Positions 1-9,308 of a DNA stretch of 64,000 nt are shown in pieces (within the stretch, counting starts at the first letter, position 1; each line of letters begins with the position of its first letter). Position numbers and translations under genes: made by a program. The notes beneath the pieces were generated by a model, which was given only the letters and a program-made list of their open reading frames with translations, was not told the origin of the DNA and searched no databases. This DNA comes from Acinetobacter baumannii. Lineage in GTDB: Bacteria > Pseudomonadota > Gammaproteobacteria > Pseudomonadales > Moraxellaceae. The stretch lies in NCBI RefSeq assembly GCF_016508585.1, contig NZ_JADVOP010000010.1, positions 1 through 64,000 on the forward strand. Reading direction: 5' to 3'.

Positions 1-181
1 GTCTTATCTTAGTCAATAGTTATTTTTCAAAAAAAATATAAAATTTTTTTTGCTTAATATGCCAACAAATAGCACTTGCATTTTTTTAATTGTATTGTTA
101 AAACTCAATTCATGGTTTTTCTTGCCCAATAACTTTGATAAACTCCAAAATGAAATTGGGGAAATATATTAATTACTACAA

Positions 182-1066
182 ATGAAAAAATTAATTACAG
201 GTTCTATGCTGTCGGTTTTAGGATGTATGAGTATTTTCTCATTCACATCTCAAACATTTGCAGGTCAAATTTACTTCTATAGAGATCAAAACGGTACCAC
301 TTTACTCACCAACCGAAAAAACAATGACAGCGCTTTACAAAAAATTAAAGTGACCTATTACAAAGACAGTAACATTCACAGTTATAGCAATTGGGGAAGT
401 TCTGAGTCCTCAGTTCTGCCCAGTTACAGCAAAAGCCGTAATGCATTTGATAGCATTATTCGCCAAGCTGCTCAAACACATGGTGTATCCGAAGGTTTAA
501 TCAAAGCGGTAATGCATACTGAATCAGGATTTAATTCAAATGCACGTTCCCCTGTTGGCGCTCAAGGTTTGATGCAGCTCATGCCTGCAACTGCGCGTCG
601 CTTCAACGTATCTAACTCATTTGACCCCCAACAGAATATTTTTGCTGGGGCGAAGTATCTGAGCTGGTTATTGAAAAGATTCAATGGAAACACCAACTTG
701 GCTTTAGCTGCATACAATGCAGGAGAAGGTAATGTCGACAAATATGGCGGCATTCCTCCGTTTCGCGAAACACAAGACTATGTCAAACGTGTCACCAGCC
801 GTTTAAACAATCTGTATGCCGGCGGTCTGAACTTATCAACCAACAGCAATGTCAGCACTGGGCAAATGATTGCTCAATCTAATTCAAATGATTTAAGTAA
901 CAATGAACCTGCACCAACGATCAACAATGCTTCGAGCATTCAACCTGTAAAGTATAGTAGTCGCCCAATTATTATTGCTTCAGATGGGACTTATACCGAT
1001 GCACCTGCCGGATCTTATTCAACAGCCCATGCCAGTGCAACTGCAAGAATCACAATAGGCAATTAA
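182..1066 (+). CDS. Lytic transglycosylase, SLT domain, exported
   Basis: The product is 294 aa with an N-terminal signal peptide ending near the Ala of FAGQ (residues 27-28). The SLT (soluble lytic transglycosylase-like) domain covers roughly residues 90-205. It carries the catalytic Glu in the HTESGF motif (Glu114), the GLMQLMPATA motif and AAYNAGEGNV. The family cleaves the glycan strands of peptidoglycan in the periplasm, leaving 1,6-anhydro-MurNAc ends. The region before SLT (about residues 29-85) looks like the DUF4124-type segment found in such proteins, and the Ser/Asn-rich C-terminal tail of about 80 residues has no clear fold. It is a single-gene unit with a possible terminator about 200 bp downstream. 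The exact biological role is not evident. Confidence 0.9.
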   Translation: MKKLITGSMLSVLGCMSIFSFTSQTFAGQIYFYRDQNGTTLLTNRKNNDSALQKIKVTYYKDSNIHSYSNWGSSESSVLPSYSKSRNAFDSIIRQAAQTHGVSEGLIKAVMHTESGFNSNARSPVGAQGLMQLMPATARRFNVSNSFDPQQNIFAGAKYLSWLLKRFNGNTNLALAAYNAGEGNVDKYGGIPPFRETQDYVKRVTSRLNNLYAGGLNLSTNSNVSTGQMIAQSNSNDLSNNEPAPTINNASSIQPVKYSSRPIIIASDGTYTDAPAGSYSTAHASATARITIGN

Positions 1067-1268
1067 ATTGTTTAAGCCAAGGCTTTTTCATGATCTATAT
1101 GTGAGAATAACATTGAGTAAAATTTAAGACTTAAATGTATAAATCAAGTCACTCAAATGAACAATTACATTTTCTAAACAAATCATTGAAAGTTATTGTG
1201 ATTTCTCCTATATAGAGAATTTATTTTTATCTGACTCAATTTTTTAGATAAATTTCTGATTGACTATC

Positions 1269-1311
1269 CCTATACCTGAATTTTTTTAATTTTTCAGCGT
1301 ATAGGTTTTTT
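1269..1311 (+). terminator. Possible Rho-independent terminator after the transglycosylase
   Basis: An imperfect inverted repeat (CCTATACCTGAA ... TTCAGCGTATAGG) encloses an AT-rich loop and is followed directly by seven T. It lies about 200 bp beyond the stop codon, far for a terminator, so the call is moderate. Confidence 0.5.
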
Positions 1312-1347
1312 CAATGATTCTTGAATTTTAATCTCCTAAACCTCATA

Positions 1348-1375
1348 TTGAAATTCATGATTTATTCCCATAAAT
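1348..1375 (+). promoter_or_regulatory. Candidate sigma-32 (heat-shock) promoter of htpX
   Basis: TTGAAA at 1348-1353 is followed after 13 bp by TCCCATAA (1366-1373). This resembles the sigma-32 consensus TTGAAA / CCCCATNT with its usual 13-15 bp spacing. The start codon is about 35 bp downstream. htpX is a heat-shock gene in Escherichia coli, which fits. It is inferred from sequence only. Confidence 0.5.
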
Positions 1376-1409
1376 CGTATTATCGATTATTTATAAGAGG
1401 ACTCTCTCC

Positions 1410-2315
1410 ATGATGCGGATTGGTTTGTTTTTGCTAACCAACCTCGCGGTACTGGTTGTAGCTGGCATTATCCTATCATTATTAGGTGTTGGTAGTTACC
1501 ACGGCGCTGGCGGTCTTAAATTAGGCAACCTGATGGTCATCTGTTTGGTCTTTGGTATGGTGGGATCTTTAATTTCCCTCTTTATGTCAAAGTGGATGGC
1601 ACTGAAAACAACAGGCACTGAATTAATTGATCCGAATGCTCCTCGTAACCAAGCAGAAGTTTGGTTATTACAAGAGGTTGCCCAACTTTCTCAACGTGCT
1701 GGTATTAAAATGCCAGATGTTGGTATTTTCCCATCTTATCAATCCAATGCTTTTGCCACAGGTTGGAATAAAAACGATGCATTAGTATCGGTTTCAACAG
1801 GCCTGCTCGAACGCATGAACAAAGATGAATTACGTGCTGTACTTGCACACGAGATTGGTCACGTTGCCAATGGTGACATGGTCACATTGTCTCTGATTCA
1901 AGGTGTAGTCAACGCCTTTGTCATGTTCTTTGCACGTGTGGTAGGTGACTTTATTGACCGTAACGTATTTGGTCGTGAAGATGGTGAAGCACCCGGCTTG
2001 GCATATTTTGCGATTACCATTGTGCTTGATATCGTCTTTGGTATATTGGCCTCTGCAATTGTCATGTGGTTCTCTCGCTACCGTGAATACCGTGCTGATG
2101 AAGCAGGTGCTCAGCTTGCGGGTAAAGAAGCCATGATTTCAGCATTATTACGTTTACAAGCTGAATCTGAGATGCCAGACCAAATGCCAAAAGAAATGAA
2201 AGCATTTGCGATTGCGGAAGGTAAGGAACAAGGCTTTAGTTTGGCCGCTTTATTCCAAACCCACCCAAGTATCGAGCAACGTGTTGCAGCTTTACGTCAA
2301 TTAAATCTGCCTTAA
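1410..2315 (+). CDS. htpX: Protease HtpX, inner-membrane zinc metalloprotease
   Basis: The product is 301 aa and matches the M48B family. Two N-terminal membrane segments (about residues 4-24 and 38-58) precede the zinc-binding HEIGH motif (about residue 147). Two further hydrophobic segments and the third zinc-ligand region EYRADEAGA follow. HtpX degrades misfolded membrane proteins together with FtsH. Length is normal for the family. An AGAGG-type ribosome site precedes the ATG; a second ATG follows immediately. The upstream heat-shock-like promoter agrees with its role. It is transcribed alone and ends at a very strong hairpin. Confidence 0.97.
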   Translation: MMRIGLFLLTNLAVLVVAGIILSLLGVGSYHGAGGLKLGNLMVICLVFGMVGSLISLFMSKWMALKTTGTELIDPNAPRNQAEVWLLQEVAQLSQRAGIKMPDVGIFPSYQSNAFATGWNKNDALVSVSTGLLERMNKDELRAVLAHEIGHVANGDMVTLSLIQGVVNAFVMFFARVVGDFIDRNVFGREDGEAPGLAYFAITIVLDIVFGILASAIVMWFSRYREYRADEAGAQLAGKEAMISALLRLQAESEMPDQMPKEMKAFAIAEGKEQGFSLAALFQTHPSIEQRVAALRQLNLP

Positions 2316-2350
2316 ACACACGATTGCGTGAATTTACTTTATTCATTTCT

Positions 2351-2397
2351 TTCAGAAACAACAAAGCCTCCTGATTGGAGGCTTTGTTGTTTCTGAA
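2351..2397. terminator. Very strong hairpin between htpX and the convergent VOC gene
   Basis: A perfect 21-bp inverted repeat (2351-2371 and 2377-2397) surrounds a 5-base loop TGATT. The GC-rich core GCCTCC/GGAGGC is followed by TTTGTTGTTT within the stem. It lies between convergent genes and probably terminates htpX, perhaps both directions. Confidence 0.85.
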
Positions 2398-2499
2398 GCA
2401 TCCAAAATGGAATACAGCAGTCGATTATAGCTACAGGCTTTTTGAGAGCTTAATTCAATAATACGCCGTGAACTAAAATTCGAACTTAACTAAAAAATA

Positions 2500-2853
2500 C
2501 TAGGCCAATTGAATACAGCGAATAAGACTGCCATTTGGATCAATGACACAGAACATATCAATTTCTTCTAAATATTCGATCTCTGTCATTCTCGCATCCG
2601 GATGTTGCGTCCAATCCAAAGCTTGCCAAAAATGAAATAGATCCGTTAAAACATGTGTTCTTAAGCAGGCACTAAACCATGAGGCCTTAGGATCCAATTG
2701 TGGATGATGAAAGAACTCTAAAATTAGACTGTCTTTGGTTAAAATCATCCATTGATCTGATTGATAATCACATTGGAAACCTAAAAATGCATAAAATTTA
2801 CGTGTCTGATCAAAATTTATTGCAGGAAGATTTGCCGAAATATAATCTTGCAT
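2500..2853 (-). CDS. VOC-superfamily protein, bleomycin-resistance-like
   Basis: This 117-aa protein has the layout of a bleomycin-resistance/glyoxalase-fold monomer. It starts SANLPAINFDQTRKFYAFLGF and ends with the usual FCVIDPNGSLIRC strand. These small proteins dimerise and either bind drugs such as bleomycin or act as metal-dependent enzymes. Here no clear full set of metal ligands is visible, so a binding role is as likely as an enzymatic one. The gene stands alone between htpX (convergent) and the DUF4112 gene (same strand, 54 bp upstream). Resistance is not shown by sequence alone. Confidence 0.75.
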   Translation of the reverse strand: MQDYISANLPAINFDQTRKFYAFLGFQCDYQSDQWMILTKDSLILEFFHHPQLDPKASWFSACLRTHVLTDLFHFWQALDWTQHPDARMTEIEYLEEIDMFCVIDPNGSLIRCIQLA

Positions 2854-2907
2854 GATGACCTCTGTCTTCGCTTCTACTCATTTTTAAAATCAACTCAAGC
2901 AGCGCTG

Positions 2908-3489
2908 TTAAGTTTTATAGTTCTGATACCAATCCCACAACATATTTACACCCAGCCACATTGCAATTGCAATTAAAACCAACACCAGCAAACCTAGAAT
3001 GTCGGGAATATGAATCCAGATCCATGCCACAACTGGATTGCGCCAAAAAGCGGAATGCTGCTGCTTTTGCTCTAATTTTTCATGCAAAAATGGATGAACA
3101 ACATGATCATCCGTATAGATCTGATACTCTGCCTGAATATGATCATGTACAATATCTAAAGCCTTACGACTGGGGCGTATAAAAATGTCAAATAATGTTC
3201 CAGCAATTGGAATACACCCGACAATACCATCCAGGATCGCCAACTTTAATACGCCATTTAATTTGGCTTGTGGCACACCAATCTGCTTGGCTTTGTATAC
3301 GGCATAACAAGTCAAAATAAAACCTGCGACATCTCCTGCTACCGGAATCGTGCTTAACGCAGCATCAGCACCTACTCCTTGTTTGGTAAATGGTATCCGC
3401 ACCACTGAATCCATCATATTGGCAAATTTCGCCAGATCACGTTCCAGTTTAATGACTTCTTGAGTAGATAATTTTTTTTCTGTACTCAT
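2908..3489 (-). CDS. DUF4112-domain membrane protein
   Basis: The product is 193 aa. Residues about 14-120 match the DUF4112 pattern: MMDSVVRIPFT, then DAALSTIPVAGDVAGF, then LAILDGIVGCIPIAGTLFD. The two Gly/Pro-rich IP..G(D) motifs are typical of this family of unknown function. A strong hydrophobic segment near residues 160-182 should anchor the C-terminus in the membrane. It is transcribed in the same direction as the VOC gene 54 bp downstream and may share its transcript. No biochemical function can be given. Confidence 0.8.
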   Translation of the reverse strand: MSTEKKLSTQEVIKLERDLAKFANMMDSVVRIPFTKQGVGADAALSTIPVAGDVAGFILTCYAVYKAKQIGVPQAKLNGVLKLAILDGIVGCIPIAGTLFDIFIRPSRKALDIVHDHIQAEYQIYTDDHVVHPFLHEKLEQKQQHSAFWRNPVVAWIWIHIPDILGLLVLVLIAIAMWLGVNMLWDWYQNYKT

Positions 3490-3593
3490 AAAGATGGTTG
3501 TCTTCTCACAAGATTAAGTAAATTCATCATAGCCAATCCATCCTTAGGATTGTGTATATTTTTGATATACAGCGATATATCACAACAAACAAT

Positions 3594-3634
3594 AAAAAAG
3601 GCGACCACTAAAAACTCTGTATAGGTCGCCTTTT
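3594..3634 (-). terminator. Terminator after the L,D-transpeptidase gene
   Basis: Inverted repeat AAAAGGCGACC ... GGTCGCCTTTT. Read on the minus strand it ends in a T-run, 15 bp beyond the transpeptidase stop codon. Confidence 0.85.
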
Positions 3635-3649
3635 AGAAAGTACGAATAT

Positions 3650-4681
3650 CTAATCTAAAAATTTTACCACAGTGCCAGGTTGTACTTTTCGACCAAGATC
3701 ATTGGCATCCCAGTTGGTAAGACGAATACATCCATGAGAAGCGGTTTTGGAAATTAATGATGGATTTGGCGTACCATGAATTCCAAAGCTCGGTTTACTC
3801 AATGCAATCCACATATTGCCAACAGGTCCATTAGGTCCTGGTGGCAAGGCTAATTTCTGGCGATTGCTGCCTTGTACAAAGTTTTTCGGGTTATAGCCAT
3901 AAACAGGATTAGGCGCAACTTTGACGACTTTATGGGTGCCTTTTGGAGACGGTGTACCAGACCCGCCAATCGTCGCAGGAAAAGATGCAATCATTTGATT
4001 TGAATGATTATACAAATAAAGTTGACGTGCAGGTTTATGTGCAATAATCAATGCCACATCTTGTGGTAAGTCGTTGCGGACAATTGGAACATTGATGGTT
4101 TCACCCACTTTCTTGAAATTGGCATGTGGATTAATCTGCTTTAAGAAATCCTCATCAATATGGAATTTCTCACCCAGCATTTCACTTACACGAGTATAGT
4201 AAAGTCCCGGCATTTTGGCTTGTAAGGCATAGTTGCGTGGTATTGATTTCGCATAGGGACCTTTCAGATCTTGAGCTGTGATTTGATAAGTACCGAATGC
4301 GGAAGTTGTTTGGTTTTTTAATAAACTGTCCCAAGTTGCCTTATCCAGCTCTCCACTGATCGGTAATCCTTTAATTTGCTGATATGCAGCAATGGCTTTT
4401 AAAAAATTTTTACCACTTTTACCATCAATCGGACCTGGTGAGGCATGCAGATTGTTTAACATCACTTGTGCACGTGCATAGGCAGGAAACTGCCCTCGCC
4501 CTAGGTGGGTTGACCAAGTGGCATTGTTGATACTATTTAATGACCAATCTTGTTTTGAATCCGTTTTAATGACGTCTTGGTTTTTTTCGCTTTTCACATT
4601 TTGTTTGGCAAATGTTTGGCTTTGGATACTTAAACCCGTCAGACAGACGATACAGATAAGACTTGGCAGAAACTTGCCCAT
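3650..4681 (-). CDS. L,D-transpeptidase (YkuD) with peptidoglycan-binding domain
   Basis: The product is 343 aa with a signal peptide (residues 1-25). A PG_binding_1-type domain lies at about residues 70-123 (GPIDGKSGKNFLKAIAAYQ). A LysM-like stretch follows at about 160-200. The YkuD catalytic domain occupies the C-terminal third with HGTPNPSLIS and SHGCIRLTN, holding the catalytic His and Cys. The family makes 3-3 cross-links in peptidoglycan or attaches proteins or D-amino acids to it. Acinetobacter has an enzyme named LdtJ with this type of activity; whether this is its orthologue cannot be decided here. It is a monocistronic unit divergent from pyrC. Confidence 0.9.
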   Translation of the reverse strand: MGKFLPSLICIVCLTGLSIQSQTFAKQNVKSEKNQDVIKTDSKQDWSLNSINNATWSTHLGRGQFPAYARAQVMLNNLHASPGPIDGKSGKNFLKAIAAYQQIKGLPISGELDKATWDSLLKNQTTSAFGTYQITAQDLKGPYAKSIPRNYALQAKMPGLYYTRVSEMLGEKFHIDEDFLKQINPHANFKKVGETINVPIVRNDLPQDVALIIAHKPARQLYLYNHSNQMIASFPATIGGSGTPSPKGTHKVVKVAPNPVYGYNPKNFVQGSNRQKLALPPGPNGPVGNMWIALSKPSFGIHGTPNPSLISKTASHGCIRLTNWDANDLGRKVQPGTVVKFLD

Positions 4682-5198
4682 ATAAAACTCGCTACCTACT
4701 CAATTTTATAATTCATTTCCTTAATAAACCATGCAATATCAAATACATGAAGAATATTAATTGAACACCCTAAAATTCATTTTAATAAAGCTTATTGATC
4801 ATTTTCACATCGAAAATTTAGAACTTATTTTATAAAGTCAACCTGATATTCATTAACTCTGTTCAAATAATGTGTATTATCAGTTTAGCTTTGTATGACT
4901 TCATTATCGTTTTTTAAACAAAATATGCAATAGCACCTGCTGACTATTTCGGTTTTATATGCCTTATTTGAAAAAGAATTAAAATTAAGCAATTGAAAGA
5001 TATCACAATGTTTTAAAGTGCAATTTCATCTCACTAGAGTTAGCATTTTATCATGACAAGTCTATGACCAAAGTGTGCAAAATATAGACTTTAGATTTGT
5101 TTTTAATCATTTAATTTGAATTATTGATTAGAAATAGCTGTTATCATTTTAAACTGTTATAGATTATCATCTCATTTATTTTTTAAGTCAGAATTGCC
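4682..5198. other. 517-bp divergent intergenic region, no gene seen
   Basis: This very AT-rich region separates the divergent L,D-transpeptidase and pyrC genes, so it must hold both promoters. I see no convincing consensus promoter, repeat or open frame with coding character. Confidence 0.5.
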
Positions 5199-6233
5199 TT
5201 GAATACGATCACATTGCTTCAGCCCGATGATTGGCATGCCCACCTCCGTGATGGTCTTGCTTTAAAGCGTACAGTTCCAGATCTCGCCAAACAATTTGCC
5301 CGCGCGATTTGTATGCCTAATTTGGTTCCACCTGTAAAAACTGTAGATGAAGCCAATGCCTATCGTGATCGTATTATGGCGCATGTACCAGCAGATCTGG
5401 ATTTTGACCCGCGTATGGTCTTGTATTTTACCGATCATACTTCACCAGATGAAGTACGTAAAATTAAAGAGTCTCAACATGTCAATGCCATTAAGCTTTA
5501 CCCGGCTGGTGCAACCACCAACTCGGATAATGGTGTAAGTGATATTCGTAAAGTCTACGCGGTGATTGAGCAACTTGAAGAACATCAAGTTCCTTTACTA
5601 TTACATGGTGAAGTGACTCATCATCATGTGGATATTTTTGATCGTGAAAAACGCTTTTTAGATGAGGTGCTTTCGCCCTTATTAAAGCAGTTTCCAAAAT
5701 TAAAATTAGTTCTAGAACATATTACCACCAGTGAAGCAGCGCATTTTGTACTCGAACAAGACCGTAATGTTGCTGCAACCATCACTCCCCAGCACTTATT
5801 ATTTAACCGTAATGACATGTTGGTGGGTGGTGTAAAACCTCACTTCTATTGCTTACCGATTTTAAAACGTCAAACACATCAACAGACTTTACTAGAAGTC
5901 GCAACCAGTGGAAATCCCAAGTTTTTCTTGGGTACAGACAGTGCACCACACTCTAAAAATGCCAAAGAGAATGCATGCGGCTGTGCGGGCTGTTACAGTG
6001 CTCCAACTGCAATCGAACTGTATGCACAAGCATTTGACCAAGTGAACAAAATCGAACGTCTTGAAGGTTTTGCCAGCATCTTTGGAGCGGACTTCTATGG
6101 TTTGCCTCGCAATACAAATACGATTACTCTTGTCAAAGAAGAACAGGTAATCCCTGAAAGTTTAGATTATTTGGATGGTGAACAGATTATTCCACTTTAT
6201 GCTGGAAAAGCCATCCAATGGAGAAAGGTGTGA
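5199..6233 (+). CDS. pyrC: Dihydroorotase, PyrC
   Basis: The product is 344 aa, the usual length of the class II bacterial enzyme. It closes carbamoyl aspartate to dihydroorotate in pyrimidine synthesis. Visible metal-site motifs are WHAHLRDG near the N-terminus, the carboxylated-lysine region [29 protein letters not shown] and GTDSAPH. The start is a TTG codon: [16 protein letters not shown] begins exactly where family members begin, and no ATG lies near. The gene overlaps rnt by 16 bp, so the two are probably translated from one message. Confidence 0.97.
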   Translation: MNTITLLQPDDWHAHLRDGLALKRTVPDLAKQFARAICMPNLVPPVKTVDEANAYRDRIMAHVPADLDFDPRMVLYFTDHTSPDEVRKIKESQHVNAIKLYPAGATTNSDNGVSDIRKVYAVIEQLEEHQVPLLLHGEVTHHHVDIFDREKRFLDEVLSPLLKQFPKLKLVLEHITTSEAAHFVLEQDRNVAATITPQHLLFNRNDMLVGGVKPHFYCLPILKRQTHQQTLLEVATSGNPKFFLGTDSAPHSKNAKENACGCAGCYSAPTAIELYAQAFDQVNKIERLEGFASIFGADFYGLPRNTNTITLVKEEQVIPESLDYLDGEQIIPLYAGKAIQWRKV

Positions 6234-6877
6234 CAACTGAAACATTACCTGTGATTGGACAACGATTTCGTGGCTTTTTACCCGTCGTTGTTGATGTAGA
6301 AACAGCAGGTTTTAATGCAGATACTGATGCGTTGCTGGAAATAGCATGCATCCCGATTGTGTATGATGCCGAAGGCAAATTTGTTCCTGGCGAAGCGCAT
6401 CATGCACATATCAACCCCTTCGAAGGGGCAAATTTAGATCGTCGTTCATTGGATTTTATTGGCATTGATCCATTCAATCCGATGCGTATGGCGATGGCTG
6501 AAGATGAGAAAACGGCACTCAAACGCATTTTTAAAGCAGTGAATGAAGTGCGTCGCCAACAAAATTGTACACATGCCGTCTTGGTTGGACACAATGCGCA
6601 TTTTGATTTAGGTTTTTTAAAAGCAGCAATTGCCCGTACCGGAACAAAAAATCAAAATCCATTTCATAGCTTTTCAGTATTTGATACGGTCACACTCAGT
6701 GCAGTGATGTTTGGACAAACTGTCTTGGCAAAATCATGCATTCAAGCTGGAATTGAATTTGATGGTCGAGAAGCACATTCAGCATTGTACGATACACAAA
6801 AGACCGCCGAACTGTTCTGCTATATTTTGAACAAACTCGCCCCTCACTTACTTGACACTTTGATGGCGGATCAATAA
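6218..6877 (+). CDS. rnt: Ribonuclease T
   Basis: The product is 219 aa. It is a DEDD-family 3'-5' exoribonuclease that trims tRNA CCA ends and other stable RNA 3' ends. The four acidic residues and the His are visible: [10 protein letters not shown] (Asp, Glu), [12 protein letters not shown] (Asp), and [14 protein letters not shown] (His, Asp). The ATG lies inside the end of pyrC; a GTG four codons further in is an alternative. The first tRNA-Glu gene begins only 20 bp after the stop, so read-through from the pyrC-rnt transcript into that tRNA is likely. Confidence 0.96.
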   Translation: MEKGVTTETLPVIGQRFRGFLPVVVDVETAGFNADTDALLEIACIPIVYDAEGKFVPGEAHHAHINPFEGANLDRRSLDFIGIDPFNPMRMAMAEDEKTALKRIFKAVNEVRRQQNCTHAVLVGHNAHFDLGFLKAAIARTGTKNQNPFHSFSVFDTVTLSAVMFGQTVLAKSCIQAGIEFDGREAHSALYDTQKTAELFCYILNKLAPHLLDTLMADQ

Positions 6878-6897
6878 GATAGCGCCATCTTCTAAAC

Positions 6898-6973
6898 GAC
6901 CCTATCGTCTAGAGGCCTAGGACATCGCCCTTTCACGGCGGTAACCGGGGTTCGAATCCCCGTAGGGTCGCCA
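6898..6973 (+). tRNA. tRNA-Glu (TTC), copy 1
   Basis: This 76-nt cloverleaf has anticodon TTC in the loop CTTTCAC, acceptor stem GACCCTA/TAGGGTC and encoded CCA. It is identical to the copies at 8899, 11901 and 12019. It starts 20 bp after rnt and has no consensus promoter directly in front. Confidence 0.97.
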
Positions 6974-7122
6974 TATTTTCTCTTCTTATGCAACACCATT
7001 ACTTAATTCTGAGTAATTCCAATTTATTTTCTTATACTTTACGCGTAGTTATTTCATTTTATTTTGTGAATTTTCACATTTTAATCTAAAATATTGATTT
7101 AGCATTCTCAGTTACATCAAAT

Positions 7123-8550
7123 ATGCAATCTCCCGATCAATCGAATCAGCACATCAATGCTGATGGACAGTCTTTTGTCTTAAAAAGATCCATGACCAAA
7201 CGACACCTAATTATGTTGTCTTTAGGTGGTGCTATCGGCACAGGTTTATTTTTAAGCTCAGGTGAAGTCATCGCCCAAGCAGGGCCGATTGGTGCTGTGA
7301 TTTCCTATATCATTGGTGGCTTGATCGCTTATATGGTCATGCTTTGTCTGGGTGAATTGGCTGTGAATCAACCCGTTACTGGATCTTTTGGTGCATTTGC
7401 TGCCAAAAACATTGGTCCTGGTACAGGCTATATGGTCTCATGGATGTATTGGCTGGGTTGGTCTGCAACATTAGGTACGGAGTTTACAGCCGCTGCGATG
7501 CTGATGCAGGAATGGTTTCCAGCCACCTCGATCTGGCTATGGACCCTAATCTTCATTATCGCGGTACTGATCTCCAACCTCACTTCAACCCGTTTTTTTG
7601 CAGAGTCTGAATTCTGGTTATCTTTCGTCAAGGTGGCAACCGTTCTGGTCTTCATTCTTTTAGGCTTGGCGGCGATATTCGGTTTAATTCCATTTCATGG
7701 CTATGAGTCTGCACCTTTATTCAGTCACTTGACCTCACACGGCTGGCTGCCCAATGGACTATTTCCTATCTTTGCAACCATGCTGATTGTTAACTTTGCA
7801 TTTAATGGTACAGAAATGATCGGGATCGCAGCGGGAGAAACCGAAAATCCAGAAAAAAATGTACCGAAAGCAATTCATGCTGCCGTGTGGCGCTTGATGA
7901 TTTTCTTTGTCGGCACCATTATAGTGATCAGTTCACTGTTGCCCTATCAAGATGCTGGACTTGCTATACATGGAGAAGGTATCAGCAACAGTCCATTTGT
8001 GTCGGTATTTAATTTAATCGGTATTCCTTATGCAGAAGACATCATGCGTTTCGTGATTATCACGGCATTATTGTCTACAGCAAACTCAGGGCTTTACGCT
8101 GCTTCTCGTATGATGTGGGCACTCTCAGTTCAAAAACAATTACCGCGTATTTTTTCTAAACTGACTAAATCAGGAACACCTGTGATTGCAATTTTGGTCA
8201 CCATGATCGGAGGCTTACCCGGATTATTATCAGAACAGTTCGGTGCAGATGTAATTTTCAAAAATTTATTGGGTGTCGCTGCATTTACCATGGTCATCGT
8301 ATGGATAAGCATTTGCTGGAGTCAGTTTAATTTCCGTCGTAAATGGCTCGCAAGCGGCAAAACTTTGACGGATTTAAAATTTAAGACACCTTGGTATCCA
8401 CTTGTTCCAGTCTTGGGTTTCATCACCTGTACCGCAACAGGCTTAAGCATGGCAGCTGATCCTGAAATGCTTTCAGGCTTTATTGGCTGTTTATTATTTA
8501 TGGCATTCTGTTATGCGACCTATTATGGTGTGTACCATCAGAAAAAATAA
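7123..8550 (+). CDS. Amino-acid permease, AAT family (paralogue 1)
   Basis: The product is 475 aa with about 12 membrane segments. The N-terminal signature LGGAIGTGLFLSSGEVIAQAGP and LCLGELAV identify the amino acid-polyamine-organocation (APC) superfamily, AAT family. By eye it is nearest to the RocE/LysP/MmuP group, so the substrate could be a basic amino acid or S-methylmethionine; this is not proven. The cytoplasmic E-x-P loop reads GETENPEKNVPKAI. It is strikingly similar along its whole length to the permease at 9309-10739. Each permease sits between tRNA-Glu copies, which points to segmental duplication. Confidence 0.9.
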   Translation: MQSPDQSNQHINADGQSFVLKRSMTKRHLIMLSLGGAIGTGLFLSSGEVIAQAGPIGAVISYIIGGLIAYMVMLCLGELAVNQPVTGSFGAFAAKNIGPGTGYMVSWMYWLGWSATLGTEFTAAAMLMQEWFPATSIWLWTLIFIIAVLISNLTSTRFFAESEFWLSFVKVATVLVFILLGLAAIFGLIPFHGYESAPLFSHLTSHGWLPNGLFPIFATMLIVNFAFNGTEMIGIAAGETENPEKNVPKAIHAAVWRLMIFFVGTIIVISSLLPYQDAGLAIHGEGISNSPFVSVFNLIGIPYAEDIMRFVIITALLSTANSGLYAASRMMWALSVQKQLPRIFSKLTKSGTPVIAILVTMIGGLPGLLSEQFGADVIFKNLLGVAAFTMVIVWISICWSQFNFRRKWLASGKTLTDLKFKTPWYPLVPVLGFITCTATGLSMAADPEMLSGFIGCLLFMAFCYATYYGVYHQKK

Positions 8551-8898
8551 TACATTCAGAAGCTTCTCAGGCACCAGCTGTTCAATGTGTGCTTGAGATC
8601 AAGCTAAGTGCCATTCATTATTTTATGATATAAATAAAGTTAATCAATCATGGATGAATCAAACCCATGTTCAATAAATCCCCCATATAAAGCCTGCCGA
8701 CATACCTTAAATTTTAATCTACAGCACACTCCCAATTACATTTGGTTTTAATCACCAAAGCGAATCTCATACAGTATTGATTAAATGATATGCTTAAAAA
8801 CCGGTAATTGTCGATTGATTCATCAGTTAGCATATTTTTGCATAAATCTGTTTTGACAAAGGCGCGGTTTATTATTAATATACGCATCACCTCACAAC
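8551..8898. other. 348-bp intergenic region with tRNA promoter
   Basis: Apart from the consensus promoter at 8853-8881 I see no gene or repeat here. A short GCTTGAGATCAAGC palindrome lies near the 5' end and has no T-run. Confidence 0.5.
8853..8881 (+). promoter_or_regulatory. Sigma-70 promoter of tRNA-Glu copy 2
   Basis: TTGACA (8853-8858), a 17-bp spacer and TAATAT (8876-8881) lie 17 bp in front of the tRNA. The match to consensus is near perfect, as expected for a stable RNA gene. Confidence 0.85.
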
Positions 8899-8974
8899 GA
8901 CCCTATCGTCTAGAGGCCTAGGACATCGCCCTTTCACGGCGGTAACCGGGGTTCGAATCCCCGTAGGGTCGCCA
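8899..8974 (+). tRNA. tRNA-Glu (TTC), copy 2
   Basis: This 76-nt gene is identical in sequence to copy 1, with encoded CCA. It has its own consensus promoter and a terminator 42 bp downstream, so it is an independent transcription unit. Confidence 0.97.
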
Positions 8975-9015
8975 TATTCGAGTCGATTTCTTAATTGAAA
9001 CTTCTCATAAAAAAG

Positions 9016-9042
9016 CCTGAGCAATAAGACTCAGGTTTTTTT
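9016..9042 (+). terminator. Terminator of tRNA-Glu copy 2
   Basis: CCTGAG ... CTCAGG hairpin followed by seven T. Its sequence is clearly related to the terminator after tRNA-Glu copy 4 at 12131. Confidence 0.85.
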
Positions 9043-9308
9043 ATATCCCAGTATTTTAAGCGGTCAAAAACACAGCAATAACATGGCGATGCTTTTTAGC
9101 ATTTTGCTGAACAATTGAGCTTTTCTATATGAAACTCATATAGGCTAAATTAAACATAAGAAATTGATTTAATATAAAAATTAAAAAAAATAAAAAATAG
9201 TGGAAATTTATATTATGGATTATTGCCGATTAAAACCACTCAGTCATTGCACTATTTCGCAATTGGACTAAAATAGCGCGCTTCTTGTTTTATTTCCATT
9301 TGAAGCTT

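Larger units (their letters stand above)
1067..1409. other. 343-bp intergenic region: terminator plus htpX promoter
   Basis: This AT-rich gap holds a hairpin followed by a T-run at 1269-1311 and a heat-shock-like promoter just before htpX. I see no open frame or RNA gene in the rest. Confidence 0.6.
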
